Origin: CBDIHP01 sp965279195
GTDB lineage: Bacteria > Planctomycetota > Planctomycetia > Isosphaerales > Isosphaeraceae
Assembly: GCA_965279195.1 (NCBI GenBank)
Contig: CBDIHP010000031.1
Span: 119,659-183,658 of the forward strand
Direction: 5' to 3'
DNA: 64,000 nucleotides
Under the pieces are notes generated by a model. It ran no database searches and was not told where the DNA came from. It saw only the letters and a list, made by a program, of their open reading frames with translations. Each line of letters opens with the position of its first letter. Positions within the stretch are counted from its first letter, which is position 1. The position numbers and the translations under genes are program-made. Below, piece by piece: positions 44,836 through 55,200 of this stretch.

Positions 44836-47256
44836 TCACTCACCCAGATCGATCCACTTCGCCAGCGCCTCGGCCTCCGGGGCGGCGTCGTCGATCTTGA
44901 GCTGGGCGGCGACGTCGCCCAGGGCATACGACTTCGTCGGCCACGCCTTCGCGAAGCCGGTCGCCGGCCGGGCGAGCCAGAGGGGAGCCGGCGAGGTAAG
45001 GGAGGCGGCCGACTTGAGGCCGCCGAACTGGAGCGCGCCCGGCAGGTCGATCTCGGCAGGGATCTCGCCGGACCCGTCGCCGTAGTCGAAGCCGTCCAGG
45101 TCGATCGCCGTCCGAGCCAGGCCGGTCAGCAGGGGGCGGGTGACGAGGGCCAGGGGCGCGGCGGTGCCGGAGGAGATCAGGCTCAGCTCGCGGACGTCGG
45201 GCTGGAACCTCGCCCAGGTCGCGACGGTCGCCAGGTCCTGCGCCCGGTCCTGGGCCAGGGTCGGGTTGTAGCAGTCGAAGTGCACCGTCTCCGGCCGGGA
45301 CCGCCGGGGGCTGGCCGCGTCGAGCGACTCGCCCGCCAGGAACGGGTCGAAGCCGATGACCGACTGACCCTTCGCCAGCAGGGCCTTGACCACCGGGCTG
45401 AGGCCGCCGGCGGCATCGAGCAGCCCGCCCTTCCCGCGCGAGCTGAAGACCAGGGTCGCGCGGCCGGTCGCGTTCTTCGGAATCAGGCGGACGACCGGGA
45501 TCCGATCGCCGTGCCCTTTGCGACCGACCATCGCGTGAACGGTCGTCAATCCGTCCTTGACGTCGCGGGTTCCTTCCTTCTCGACCAACTCCGCCGCGGC
45601 CGGTTCGACGGCCCCGACGCGGATCCGGAGGCTCGTGCCGAGCAGGGAACGGGCGGCCTCCCAGGTCTCGGAGACGGTCGTGGGGCCGAGCTTGTCGATC
45701 TCGCGGCCGAGCACCCCGATCAGCGAGGTTTCCAGCTGCGCGGCCGTCTTGAAGTCGCTCGGCGCGGGGGCCTTGGCGTTGAAGGTGAACAGGTCCTCGG
45801 GCGTCTCGGGGGTCTGGTGACCCTCCTTGGTGCTATCGGCATCGTCGATGCCCATGAGCCATCGGGCCATGAACGGATAAATGGCATTCCGAGACGTCTG
45901 GTTGTAGTTGTGATTGAAGTTGAAGACCTCGGCGCTGACGTTCTCGGGCTTGCCGACGAGTCGGTAGACCTCGCTGATCGCCGGATAGGCGCGGGACATC
46001 GTGAACTTGGTCCAGTCGCCCGTCGCCCCGACCATCTTCATGGGCCTGGGCGCGGCGAGGGCGGCGAACTCGACGTTGTCGGTGCCGAGCCGCAGCCCGG
46101 CGGCGTTCTCGCAGACGCAGCCGCCCTGGAACTCATGCGAGACCATCACGACCGGCGCGGCGACCTTGATCCTCGGCTCAATGGCCGTCAGCAGGAACGT
46201 CTGCGTCCCGCCGCCCGACTCGCCCGTGCAACCGATCCGCGCGGGGTCCACATCGGCCAGCGTCTGGAGCCAGTCCAGCGCCCGGATGCTGTTCCAGGTC
46301 TGGAGAGTCACCAGCGAAAGCCCCCAGCGCCGGAGGCGGTCATTCAGGAAAACATGCCCGAATGGCTTGCTGTCGGCATATCCCACCATATCATACATGA
46401 ACACCACGGCACCCAGCTTCGCCCAGCGGATGCAGCGTGCCTGGACGTCCTCGTTCACGCGGCCCTCGGGATAGTGCCCGTGCGGCGAGAGGATGCCCGG
46501 CAGCTTGCCGGCCTTGCCGATCGGCCGGTAGAGGTTGCCGCTCATGTAGTAGCCGGGGAAGGTCTCCAGCACGACCTTCTCGATGGTGTAGCCGTCGCGG
46601 GTCGCCTTGCCCTCGACCCTCGGGTGCAGGTCGGTCCTGGGGAACAGGGGCCAGAGGCCGTTGGTCACCCACAACTGCTCCCGGACCGCACGGGCCCGGT
46701 CGTGCCACTCGCGGGCGGACGCCGGGGCCTTGAAATCGACGCCCTGGCGGTTCGTGCGGATGGTCGTGCGGCGGTCATCGTCCGAGGGCTCCGCCGTCTT
46801 CAAGTTGCCCCGGAGGATCGCCAGCCCGGCGGGCTCGGACCTGGGGTCGGTCGAGAGGACAAGGACGGCCGGCAGCGGCGGGGGGGGCGGGGTCTCCGCG
46901 GCCTTCTTCGCGGCCGGCTTCGGCGCGGGCATGTCCGACTTCCCAACGACGCTGACCGGCTCGGCGGCCTTGAGTTGCGCTGTGCCCAGGGTCGTCCAGA
47001 CGCCCCGGGCGTCGTCGCCGTCGACCTTCGATGCCAGTGTCAGGGATTGCCCCCTGGCGTCGAGGGTCCACCGGAGCGAGGCGTGGGACCAGACCTTGAC
47101 GGTGTAGCTCCCGTCGGCGGGGACCTTGAACGAGCCGGCGAGATCGGAGGCGGTCAGGACGACGGTCGAGGGTTCGTCCCCGAAGGCCGGCGAGACGCCG
47201 AGAAAGAGGCTGAAAAACCCGAGCAACGGGAGCAAGGCGCGGGGGCGGCGGTGCAT
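44836..47256 (-). CDS. Large exported alpha/beta hydrolase (acetylxylan-esterase-like)
   Basis: 806 residues. Signal peptide (LLPLLGFFSLFLGVSPAFG), a beta domain with a Pro/Ala linker (about 25-170), then a hydrolase domain: PGYYMSGNLYRPIGKAGKLP, GILSPHGHYPEG, and the nucleophile elbow IGCTGESGGGTQTFLL near residue 345. This is the Abhydrolase_7/acetylxylan-esterase-like group frequent in planctomycetes. Residues about 500-806 form a second hydrolase-like domain without a clear elbow. Start ATG chosen for the signal peptide. Divergent from the amidohydrolase gene, 208 nt apart. Confidence 0.8.
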   Translation of the reverse strand: MHRRPRALLPLLGFFSLFLGVSPAFGDEPSTVVLTASDLAGSFKVPADGSYTVKVWSHASLRWTLDARGQSLTLASKVDGDDARGVWTTLGTAQLKAAEPVSVVGKSDMPAPKPAAKKAAETPPPPPLPAVLVLSTDPRSEPAGLAILRGNLKTAEPSDDDRRTTIRTNRQGVDFKAPASAREWHDRARAVREQLWVTNGLWPLFPRTDLHPRVEGKATRDGYTIEKVVLETFPGYYMSGNLYRPIGKAGKLPGILSPHGHYPEGRVNEDVQARCIRWAKLGAVVFMYDMVGYADSKPFGHVFLNDRLRRWGLSLVTLQTWNSIRALDWLQTLADVDPARIGCTGESGGGTQTFLLTAIEPRIKVAAPVVMVSHEFQGGCVCENAAGLRLGTDNVEFAALAAPRPMKMVGATGDWTKFTMSRAYPAISEVYRLVGKPENVSAEVFNFNHNYNQTSRNAIYPFMARWLMGIDDADSTKEGHQTPETPEDLFTFNAKAPAPSDFKTAAQLETSLIGVLGREIDKLGPTTVSETWEAARSLLGTSLRIRVGAVEPAAAELVEKEGTRDVKDGLTTVHAMVGRKGHGDRIPVVRLIPKNATGRATLVFSSRGKGGLLDAAGGLSPVVKALLAKGQSVIGFDPFLAGESLDAASPRRSRPETVHFDCYNPTLAQDRAQDLATVATWARFQPDVRELSLISSGTAAPLALVTRPLLTGLARTAIDLDGFDYGDGSGEIPAEIDLPGALQFGGLKSAASLTSPAPLWLARPATGFAKAWPTKSYALGDVAAQLKIDDAAPEAEALAKWIDLGE

Positions 47257-47464
47257 GGCGGGACCTCGGTGGACCTGGACACTTGCCGGGGGATTGGGAA
47301 GGATGTTAAGACTGCCCCTGGCGAAAAGCGAGACGCCACTCCGCCGGCGCCCGCCCCGCCAGCACAGGCCGGCCCCTCTCCGACCGGCCGACCTGGCGGA
47401 CGTCCCATCGACGATCACCTCCGCCTCGCAGCGCACCTCTTCGGGCACCCACCAAGGAGACAAC

Positions 47465-50400
47465 ATGCCCCGCCCTGTTCGCCTCTGGATGCGAGGCCGG
47501 TTCGCGCCTTTGGTCGCGGCCATCGCCGCCACCCTGGCGATCGCCGCCCTCTCGACGCTCACGTCCGCCTCGCCTTCGGAGGACTTCAAGCTCGACTTCA
47601 CCCCGCCCGCCTACGCCATCAAGGGGGCCAGGATCGTCCCCGGCGGGACCGGCAAGGCGATCGAAAACGGCACCGTGGTCGTCCGCAACGGCGTCATCGC
47701 CGCCGTCGGCCCGGCCGACGCCGTCGCGATCCCCGCCGACGCCGAGGTCATCGAGGGCAAGGGGCTGATCGTCTACCCGGGCTTCATCGACCTCTACACG
47801 AGCCTGGGCCAGGCGACGGGGGCCGTGAGGTCGAGGACTGGCGCCGGGCGGACATCGAAATACTCCGATTACGCCTATCCCCGCACCCCTGTCGACGACC
47901 GCAACGGGATCACACCCGAGTTCGACCTGGCCGGGTCGCTCGACCTGCCCGACGCGACCGCCGACGAGCGCCGGAAGCTGGGCTTCACCTCGCTGATCGC
48001 CGCCCCGGGCGGGGCCATCGCCACAGGCCAGGGTGCCCTGGTGAGCCTGAGCGGCCTGCCGCGCCGGGAGGTGATCGTCAAGTCACCGACGGGTCTTCAT
48101 ATCAACCTCGCCGCTCCCTTCGAACCGTCCCCGCCCACGACGACCACCACGACGACGACCCCCAATGACTTCGCCCCAGGCCAGCGTCGCCGCGGGGGAG
48201 GCGGCGGGGCGGGGCCGAGGTATCCGCTGTCGCTCATGGGGATCGTCGCGCACCTCCGCCAGGCGATGCTCGACGCGGAACACCTCCAGGCGCTCAAGGC
48301 CGAGGCCCAGGCGAGAGGGGGGCCGCGCCCGCCGTTCGACCCGGCCCTTGTGGCCCTCGCCGCCGCCCGTTCCAGGCTCATCCCCGTCTGGTGGGAGGCG
48401 AACGCTCGCGACGAAATCCACCGCGCCCTCGACCTCGCCGAGGAATTCGGCACCGACAGCGTCATCGTCGGCGGCCGCGAGGCTTCGAAGGTCGTCGATC
48501 GGCTCAAGTCCCGGCGGGTGCCGGTCGCCCTGCGGATCGACTTCCCCGAGGAGCCCAAGCTGCCGTCCGAGGCGGAGTATCGCAAGAAGGCCGACGAGCA
48601 GGACCGCCCGCTCCGCGTCCAGGCCGATCGCCTGAAGCGCTGGAAAGAACGGGCCGGCACGGCGTCGGTGCTCGCGAAGGCCGGAGTCAAGTTCGGCTTC
48701 AGCACCGACGGGATCAGCCGCGTGGATACGTTCCTGGCCCAGGTCCGGAGGGTGATTTCCGCCGGCCTGCCGGCCGACGCCGCGCTCGACGCCCTGACGA
48801 CGAACGCCGCCGAGATCGCCGGCGTCTCCGCCCGGCTCGGGTCGATCGAGACGGGCAAGCTCGGCCACCTGACCGTCCTGACCGCTCCGCTCGCGGACGA
48901 GAAGGCGAAGGTCCGCTACGTGCTGGCCGACGGCTTGAAGTTCGACATGGAGAAATCCACATCCGCCGCCACGAAGAAGGGCTTCGGCGGCCGGGGCGGA
49001 TTCGGGGGCCCTCCGGGCAAGTCGGACGAGAATGTGCCCGCCAAGCCGGAGCCCCCCGCCGAGGAGAAGCCCGAGGGCAAGGGGCGGGTGCGCAGCAAGG
49101 GTGCCCAGGCGAAGCCCGACGCCAAGGCGAAGGACGTGCCGAAGGGGAAGGAACAGGAGAAGGAGGTCCCGAAGGCCAAGGATGAGGCCGCGAAGAAGGC
49201 CGAGCCCAAGCCCGAGCCGTTCGTGGATATCAGATCCGAACTCGATGAGGATCGGATCCCGACGAGCAAGACCGGCGGCAACGTCCTCATCAAGGATGCG
49301 ATCGTTCTGACCGTCACCAAGGGCTCGCTCCCGAAGGCCTCGATCCTGGTGAAGGATGGCAAGATCGCCGCCGTCGGCGCCGACCTGGCCGCTCCCGAGG
49401 GGGTGAAGGTCATCGATGCGAAAGGGCTGGTCGTGATGCCCGGCATCATCGACTCGCATTCGCACATGGCCATCCAGGGCGGTGTCAACGAGATGAGCCT
49501 CTCGATCGTCCCCGAGGTCCGCGTCCTCGACGTCGTCACCGGCGACGAGCCGACGATCTACCGGGCCCTGGCCGGCGGCACCACGGCCGCCCGCCTGCTC
49601 CACGGGTCGGCCAACACGATCGGCGGGCAGGACGCGGTCATCAAGCTCAAGCACGGCCTGCCGGCCCGCGAGCTGATCGTCCGCGACCGCACCCAGGGCG
49701 TGAAGTTCGCACTCGGCGAGAACGTCACCCGCTCCACCGGCCGGTTCCCCAACACCCGGATGGGCGTCGAGGCGGTCATCGAGAGGGCATTCGAGGAAGG
49801 GCGTGCTTATGCGAATACATGGAAGGCCTACAGGGAGACGCTGGCGAAGTCGCCCGCCAAGGCCGGCCCCGCGCCCCGTCGCGACCTGCGACTGGAGGCC
49901 CTCGCGGGCATCCTCGACGGATCCATCAAGATTCATAGCCATTGCTATCGCAATGACGAGATTTTGATGCTCCTGCGGGCGACGTCCAAGTACGGCGTGC
50001 ACGTCCAGTCGCTCCAGCACGTGCTCGAAGGCTACAAGGTCGCCCCCGAGCTGGCGGCCTACGGCGTGAGCGCGTCGACCTTCTCCGACTGGTGGGCCTA
50101 CAAGATCGAGGCCTACGACGCGATCCCGTTCAACGCCGCGCTCCTCACCGAGGCCGGCGTCACCGTCTGCATCAAGAGCGACAGCGAGGAGCTGGTCCGC
50201 CACCTCTATCTCGAAGCCGCCAAGATGGTGAAGTACGGCGCGGTGACCGAGGCCCAGGCCCTGGCGATGATCACCATCAACCCGGCGAAGGAGGTGGGCA
50301 TCGCCCACCGCACGGGTTCCATCGAGGTCGGCAAGGATGCCGATCTGGCGATCTTCAACGCCCACCCGTTCGACAGCTTCGCCCGCTGCGAGCTGACCCT

Positions 50401-51892
50401 CGTCGAGGGCGAGGTCCGGTTCCAGCGTGACCACGCCAGGGACGCCAGGCCCGTCGCCCGCCCCGGCGACCACGCCAGGGTCGCGATCAGCGAGGCCCGC
50501 TCGAAGTCGCTCGACCTGGCCATCGACAACAAAGGCATTTATGCCATCACGGGTGCAACCCTGCATCCTGTCACGGGTCAGGCGATCGAGGGCGGCACGC
50601 TCGTCGTGGCCGACGGCAAGATCCAGGCGATCGGCGCATCGGGCACGGCGATCCCGGCCGGGGCGAAGACGATCGATGCGAAGGGGCTCCACGTCTGGCC
50701 GGGCATGATCGACGCGGGCGACGAGGTGGGGCTGTTCGAGATCGGCAGCATCCGCGAGACGCAGGACTTCAGCGACTCCGCCCAGTACCAGCCCGAGCTG
50801 CGGTCGAGCACCGCGCTCCACCCGGACAGCGAGCTGATCCCGGTCACCCGCGCCAACGGCGTCCTGTCGTCGTTCGTGCAGCCGACCGGCGGCGTGATCG
50901 CCGGCCAGGGGGCGGTCATCCGGCTCGACGGCTGGGTGCCCTCCGAGATGGTCGTGCAGGATCGGGCGGCGCTGGTCATCAACATCCCGGCCTACCGCGT
51001 GACCGACCCGGACGCCCCGCGTCGGGGTTTCGGCGGCTTCGGCCAGGGGGGTGCGGACGGCGGCGACCCGAACGCCCGCCGCAAGGAGACGCTCGACGCG
51101 ATCAAGGATCAATTCAAGATCGCGCGTTTGTATGAGTCGGCCCTCGCGGCGGCGAAGGAGGGCAAGGCCCCGACGCCCACGCCCGACCCGAGGCTCGCGG
51201 CGCTCCAGCCCTACCTCAAGGGGGAGAGGCCGGTGATCTTCGTCGCCAACCAGAAGGTCGAGATCCTGGACGCGATCAAGCTCGCGCAGGAGTTGAAGGT
51301 CAAGGCGATCGTCAGCGGCGGCCGGGACGCCTGGAAGGTGGCCCCCGCGCTGGCGAAGGCGAAGATGCCGGTGATCGTCGCCGGGGTCCTCTACTCGCCC
51401 GAGTCGACGACCGACCCGTACGACGCCCCCTATGCGAACCCGGCCCGGTTGCACGAGGCGGGGGTCGAGTTCGCGATCCGGTCGGCGCCCGACGGCGACG
51501 CCGGGACGGCCGTCCGGAACCTGCCGTACGAGGCGGCCACGGCGGTCGCGTTCGGCTTGCCGGAGGACGCCGCCGTCAAGGCCGTCACGATCGCCCCGGC
51601 CCGGATCCTGGGCGTGGCCGACAAACTCGGCTCGCTCGAACCGGGCAAGCAGGCGAACCTGGTCATCACCGCCGGCCACCTGCTCCAGGCGACCACGGAG
51701 GTCAAGGGCCTGTTCATCGCCGGCAAGCCGCTGACGCCGGAGAGCAAGCAGACGAAGCTGTACGAGAAGTATCGCAAGCGTCTGGCCGACGTCCGGGCGG
51801 GCAAGGCGCCGCTGGGGATCGAGACCACCCCCGCCCCGACGACCACCCCGCCCGCACCCGCCCCGGCCGCGACCGGCGGATCGGGCCGTTGA
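47465..51892 (+). CDS. Exported three-unit amidohydrolase
   Basis: 1475 residues: signal peptide, then three amidohydrolase-like units. Unit 1 (about 50-495) has GLIVYPGFIDLYTSLG where HxH is expected. Unit 2 (about 608-1010) has the intact motif MPGIIDSHSHMAIQG, later IKIHSHCYRNDEILM, VQSLQHVLEGYKVAPE and CIKSDSEELVRHL. Unit 3 (about 1023-1440) has HVWPGMIDAGDEVGLFEIGS, again without His. A Lys/Pro/Glu-rich linker (about 498-590) joins units 1 and 2. Only the middle unit looks able to bind metal. ATG with AAGGAG 7 nt upstream. Likely a periplasmic hydrolase of unknown substrate. Confidence 0.83.
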   Translation: MPRPVRLWMRGRFAPLVAAIAATLAIAALSTLTSASPSEDFKLDFTPPAYAIKGARIVPGGTGKAIENGTVVVRNGVIAAVGPADAVAIPADAEVIEGKGLIVYPGFIDLYTSLGQATGAVRSRTGAGRTSKYSDYAYPRTPVDDRNGITPEFDLAGSLDLPDATADERRKLGFTSLIAAPGGAIATGQGALVSLSGLPRREVIVKSPTGLHINLAAPFEPSPPTTTTTTTTPNDFAPGQRRRGGGGGAGPRYPLSLMGIVAHLRQAMLDAEHLQALKAEAQARGGPRPPFDPALVALAAARSRLIPVWWEANARDEIHRALDLAEEFGTDSVIVGGREASKVVDRLKSRRVPVALRIDFPEEPKLPSEAEYRKKADEQDRPLRVQADRLKRWKERAGTASVLAKAGVKFGFSTDGISRVDTFLAQVRRVISAGLPADAALDALTTNAAEIAGVSARLGSIETGKLGHLTVLTAPLADEKAKVRYVLADGLKFDMEKSTSAATKKGFGGRGGFGGPPGKSDENVPAKPEPPAEEKPEGKGRVRSKGAQAKPDAKAKDVPKGKEQEKEVPKAKDEAAKKAEPKPEPFVDIRSELDEDRIPTSKTGGNVLIKDAIVLTVTKGSLPKASILVKDGKIAAVGADLAAPEGVKVIDAKGLVVMPGIIDSHSHMAIQGGVNEMSLSIVPEVRVLDVVTGDEPTIYRALAGGTTAARLLHGSANTIGGQDAVIKLKHGLPARELIVRDRTQGVKFALGENVTRSTGRFPNTRMGVEAVIERAFEEGRAYANTWKAYRETLAKSPAKAGPAPRRDLRLEALAGILDGSIKIHSHCYRNDEILMLLRATSKYGVHVQSLQHVLEGYKVAPELAAYGVSASTFSDWWAYKIEAYDAIPFNAALLTEAGVTVCIKSDSEELVRHLYLEAAKMVKYGAVTEAQALAMITINPAKEVGIAHRTGSIEVGKDADLAIFNAHPFDSFARCELTLVEGEVRFQRDHARDARPVARPGDHARVAISEARSKSLDLAIDNKGIYAITGATLHPVTGQAIEGGTLVVADGKIQAIGASGTAIPAGAKTIDAKGLHVWPGMIDAGDEVGLFEIGSIRETQDFSDSAQYQPELRSSTALHPDSELIPVTRANGVLSSFVQPTGGVIAGQGAVIRLDGWVPSEMVVQDRAALVINIPAYRVTDPDAPRRGFGGFGQGGADGGDPNARRKETLDAIKDQFKIARLYESALAAAKEGKAPTPTPDPRLAALQPYLKGERPVIFVANQKVEILDAIKLAQELKVKAIVSGGRDAWKVAPALAKAKMPVIVAGVLYSPESTTDPYDAPYANPARLHEAGVEFAIRSAPDGDAGTAVRNLPYEAATAVAFGLPEDAAVKAVTIAPARILGVADKLGSLEPGKQANLVITAGHLLQATTEVKGLFIAGKPLTPESKQTKLYEKYRKRLADVRAGKAPLGIETTPAPTTTPPAPAPAATGGSGR

Positions 51893-51924
51893 GGATTTGA
51901 CGGAACGAACCCAATTCGTCAGGC

Positions 51925-51957
51925 GACGCCCGGCCCCCGCGCCGGGCGTCGTCGTTT
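51925..51957 (+). terminator. Terminator-like hairpin after the amidohydrolase gene
   Basis: GACGCCCGGC pairs perfectly with GCCGGGCGTC around a 6-nt loop, followed by GTCGTTTC. It lies 32 nt after the stop. Confidence 0.55.
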
Positions 51958-52130
51958 CGAAGAATCGGGGGAACAAAGCCAATTCACGTGTTTGGTTCGG
52001 TTGACTGCGAGGTTCGTTCCGTTTTCACGCTCCGAACGGCCCGCGCCCAGCGCCTTGGCTTCGTTCGGACGTCTACTCGCCCGCCGACTGTCGAGATGAT
52101 GAGATCGATATCGACGGTTCCGAATTGTCA

Positions 52131-52160
52131 AAGAAAAAGGGGCCCGCGTGAGCCCCTTTG
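52131..52160 (-). terminator. Terminator after the giant exported repeat protein gene
   Basis: On the minus strand AAAGGGGC...GCCCCTTT forms an 8-bp stem followed by TTCTTTG, about 100 nt after the stop at 52261. The T-rich tail supports intrinsic termination. Confidence 0.6.
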
Positions 52161-52260
52161 CAAGTCTACAACGTCAACACCGGCCGGGCCGCGAGAATCG
52201 GGAGGATCCGAAGAGGGGGGTGGTCCTCGGCCCCGACGCCCCGCGGCCCGGCGCGATGGA

Positions 52261-55200
52261 TCAATGGCCGGCGCGGTGGGTCAGCTTCCGGATCGCGGCG
52301 TCGCGGCGGTGCTTCTGCAACTTGTGGGTGACGGGCGTCGTCACGACGTCGAGCAGGACCGTCTGGGAGTTGCCCACCGTCGCCAGCTTCGCGGCGGCGG
52401 CCTTCGGGACCGAGCTGGTCAGGTGGCTGGCCGCGCTGCCGCCGGTGCCCGAGGTGCTCCGGAGGCCGTAGGGGCGGATGGTCCAGGGGAGATACACGGG
52501 CACGTCGCCGACCGCGCCATACTGGGTGGTCACCGGCGTGGCCGGGTTGCTGCTGGAGTACAGGACCGAGAAGGTCGAGGTGCTCGGGCGGTAGAGGGCG
52601 AAGTCGGTCTTGCCGTCGCCGTCGTAGTCGAGGGTGACGGGTTGGTCGAGCGTGCCGATGGCCCCGGCGAGAGGGACCGAGACCTGGCCGTTGTTGATCG
52701 AACTGATGTAGACGAAACCGCTCGTGGATGGGCGGAAGATGGCGATGTCGAACCGGCCGTCGCCGTCGAAGTCGCCGGTCACGGGGATGTCGGAGTTGGC
52801 CGCCCCGAACTGCTGGACCCGCGAGCCACCCGAGGAGAACTGGATGATGAAGGTCGAGGTGCTCGGGCGGTAGAGGGCGAGGTCGGCCTTGCCGTCGCCG
52901 TCGAAGTCGGCGGGGATCGGCTGGTCGGAATTGCCCGCGCCGAAGTTCAGCGTGGTGTAGATGCCGCTCGACGACGAGCGATACGACCAGGTCGCGGTCG
53001 ATGGGCGGAAGTAAGCGACGTCGGTCTTGCCGTCGCCGTCGTAGTCGGCGGCGATGGGGATGTCGTTGGCGGTCGGGGTGAAGCTGGGCGTGGAGTAGTT
53101 GTCGAAGTAGGCAGGGGAGCCGTCGGACGGCATGATCCCGTACTTCACGTTGGACGGCTGGAACAGGGTGATGTCGGCCTTGCCGTCGCCCTGATAGTCG
53201 CCGGGGGCGGGATAGACGGCATTCGCGGGCCCGAACGCCACCGAGCGGCTGCCGATTGCCGTGCCGAGATACGACGTGGTCGAGGTGGATCGCTTGAAGA
53301 GGGAGAGGTCGGCCTTGCCGTCACCGTCGAAGTCGCCCATGGTCGGCTTGACCCGGGCCAGGTTCAGGGTCGTCGCGGGGGTGTTGAAGATGCCCCGGTA
53401 GCCGTTGTAATTCGAGAAGTTCGAGGTCCCGGTGCGGCTGGCGAAGGTGAGGACCTGGAAGGCGTTGGAGACGTCGGGCTTGAATCCGTTGACCAGGTTG
53501 GTCGCCAGGTTCCCGCCGAGGGTGGCGGCGCCGCCGACATTGAGCACGTCGTACTGGCCGGGGTTCACGCCGCCGACCTTCACCGCCAGGGTGCCGTTGG
53601 CGTTCTGGGTGTAGTTGCCGGTGACCTGGAGGATCGAGCCGAGGGCGGCCCCGGTGTTGATGAGTCCGCCGTTGTTGGTGACGTTGCCCTGGATCGTCCC
53701 GGGGCCGTTCAGGCTGCCGCCGTTCAGGAGGATCGCGCTGCTGCCCTGGGTCGCCAGGACGCCGCCGATGAGATTCACCGAGCCCGCGCCGGCGTTGACG
53801 GTCACGCCGTTGGCGAGGCTGAGCAGCCCGGTCGCGACCGAGAGGTTGCCGCCGTCGATGGTGATCGCCGGGCCGGAGAGCGTGGTGGTGCCGGCGGTGG
53901 TGTTCTTGACCAGGGTCCCCCGGACGCTCACGGAGCCGTTGCCGGAGAGCGTGCGGTCGGACTGGATGTTGAATGTGCCGCCCTGGGCGACGATGAGCTG
54001 ACCGTTGCTGCTGATGTTGATGTCGCCCGCGCCGCCCCAGTTGGCGATGCCGAGGATCTGGAGGGTGCGGCCGTCGAGCGACTTGCCGCTGTTGCCGAGG
54101 ATCTGGAGGGTCGAGCCGGCGGGGATCGTGGTGGTGCCGGTGGTGGAGCCGAACGTGCCGCCGGTCCAGACGAGCTGGCTGGTCACGTTGAGGTTGCCCG
54201 AGCCGACGACCGTGCCCCCGGAGAGCTGGAAGTTGGCGATGTTCGTCGTGCCGGCGGGCAGGCTGAGGGACCCGTTCGAGAGGTTTGCGATCCCGGTGCC
54301 GGCGATGCTGGAATTCGCGTCGAGCGTGTAGTTGTTGGCGAAGAGGAGGTTCCCGGCGGCCCCGACGTTGATCGTGCTGAAGTTCGTGCCGCCGCCGTTG
54401 AGCCGGAGGGTGCCGGAGTTGACGTTGACGGTGCCCCGGTTATTGAGGGAGTTGCCGTCGAACCCGGTCGCGCCGACGCCGCCGGCCTTGGTGAGGGTCG
54501 CTCCCTGGAGGTTGTTGAAGGTGACCTGGGCGCCGGCGCCGCCGTTGCCGAAGACGGCGTCATTCTGGATCGTGAAGGTGCCGGCGTTGTTCACGACGGA
54601 GCCGGGGCCGCCGTCGAACTCGCCGACGCCGGTCCAGGCGGTATTGCCGTTGAGGTTGAGCGTGTGTCCGCCCTGGAGGTACTTGGTGTTGGCGCCGGAG
54701 ATGTTGATGATTGAGCCTGCGGCGGCGGTGGTGACGCCGCTCTCCTGCGTCGTCCCGCCGGTCCAGTCGAACCGCCCGGTGATGGTCAGGGGCGAGAGGC
54801 CGTCGCGGGTCCCCGCCGAGAACAGGAAGTTGGCGACACTAATCGGCGTGTTGATCGTGAGAGAGTCCTCGGTGAGCTGGTAGGTGCCCGCGCCATTGAG
54901 GACCGTGCCGGCGTTGAGGTCGATGGCGGAGGAGAAGATAAGGTTCTGCCCCTGACTCACGTTGAACGCACCGGTCTGCACACCGTCGCCGTTGAGCTGG
55001 AGGTTCCCGGACGTGACGTTGACCGTGCCGGAGTTGTTGAGGATGTTGTCCTGGAAGAGGGTGAGGCCGCCGCCCGACTTGTTGATCGTCCCCGAGTTAT
55101 TGAAGATGACGCGGGCGCCTGCCCCGCCGTTGCCGAAGACCACGTTGTTCTGGATGTTGAAGGTGCCGGCGTTGTTGATGGTCGAACCCGGGCCGCCGTC

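Larger units (their letters stand above)
51893..52260. repeat. Spacer between convergent genes holding two AACAAACCCAATT-type repeats and two hairpins
   Basis: CGGAACGAACCCAATTCGTC at 51901-51920 and GGGGAACAAAGCCAATTCAC at 51967-51986 are inverse relatives of the GAATTGGGTTTGTTCCGTCG repeats at 20.4-20.6 kb. CTTGGCTTCGTTCGG near 52054 is a further relative. The two terminator-like hairpins are listed separately. Confidence 0.55.

Noticed and set aside
45280..48168. 962-codon plus-strand frame opposite the esterase
   Set aside because: Shadow of the esterase and then of the amidohydrolase start; translation is low-complexity.
48083..51982. 1299-codon minus-strand frame opposite the amidohydrolase
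   Set aside because: A typical GC-rich shadow: no domain, no signal peptide and the codon pattern mirrors the plus-strand gene.
51988..54714. 908-codon plus-strand frame over the adhesin gene
   Set aside because: Antisense to the FG-GAP repeats; Val/Gly/Arg-rich translation without features.
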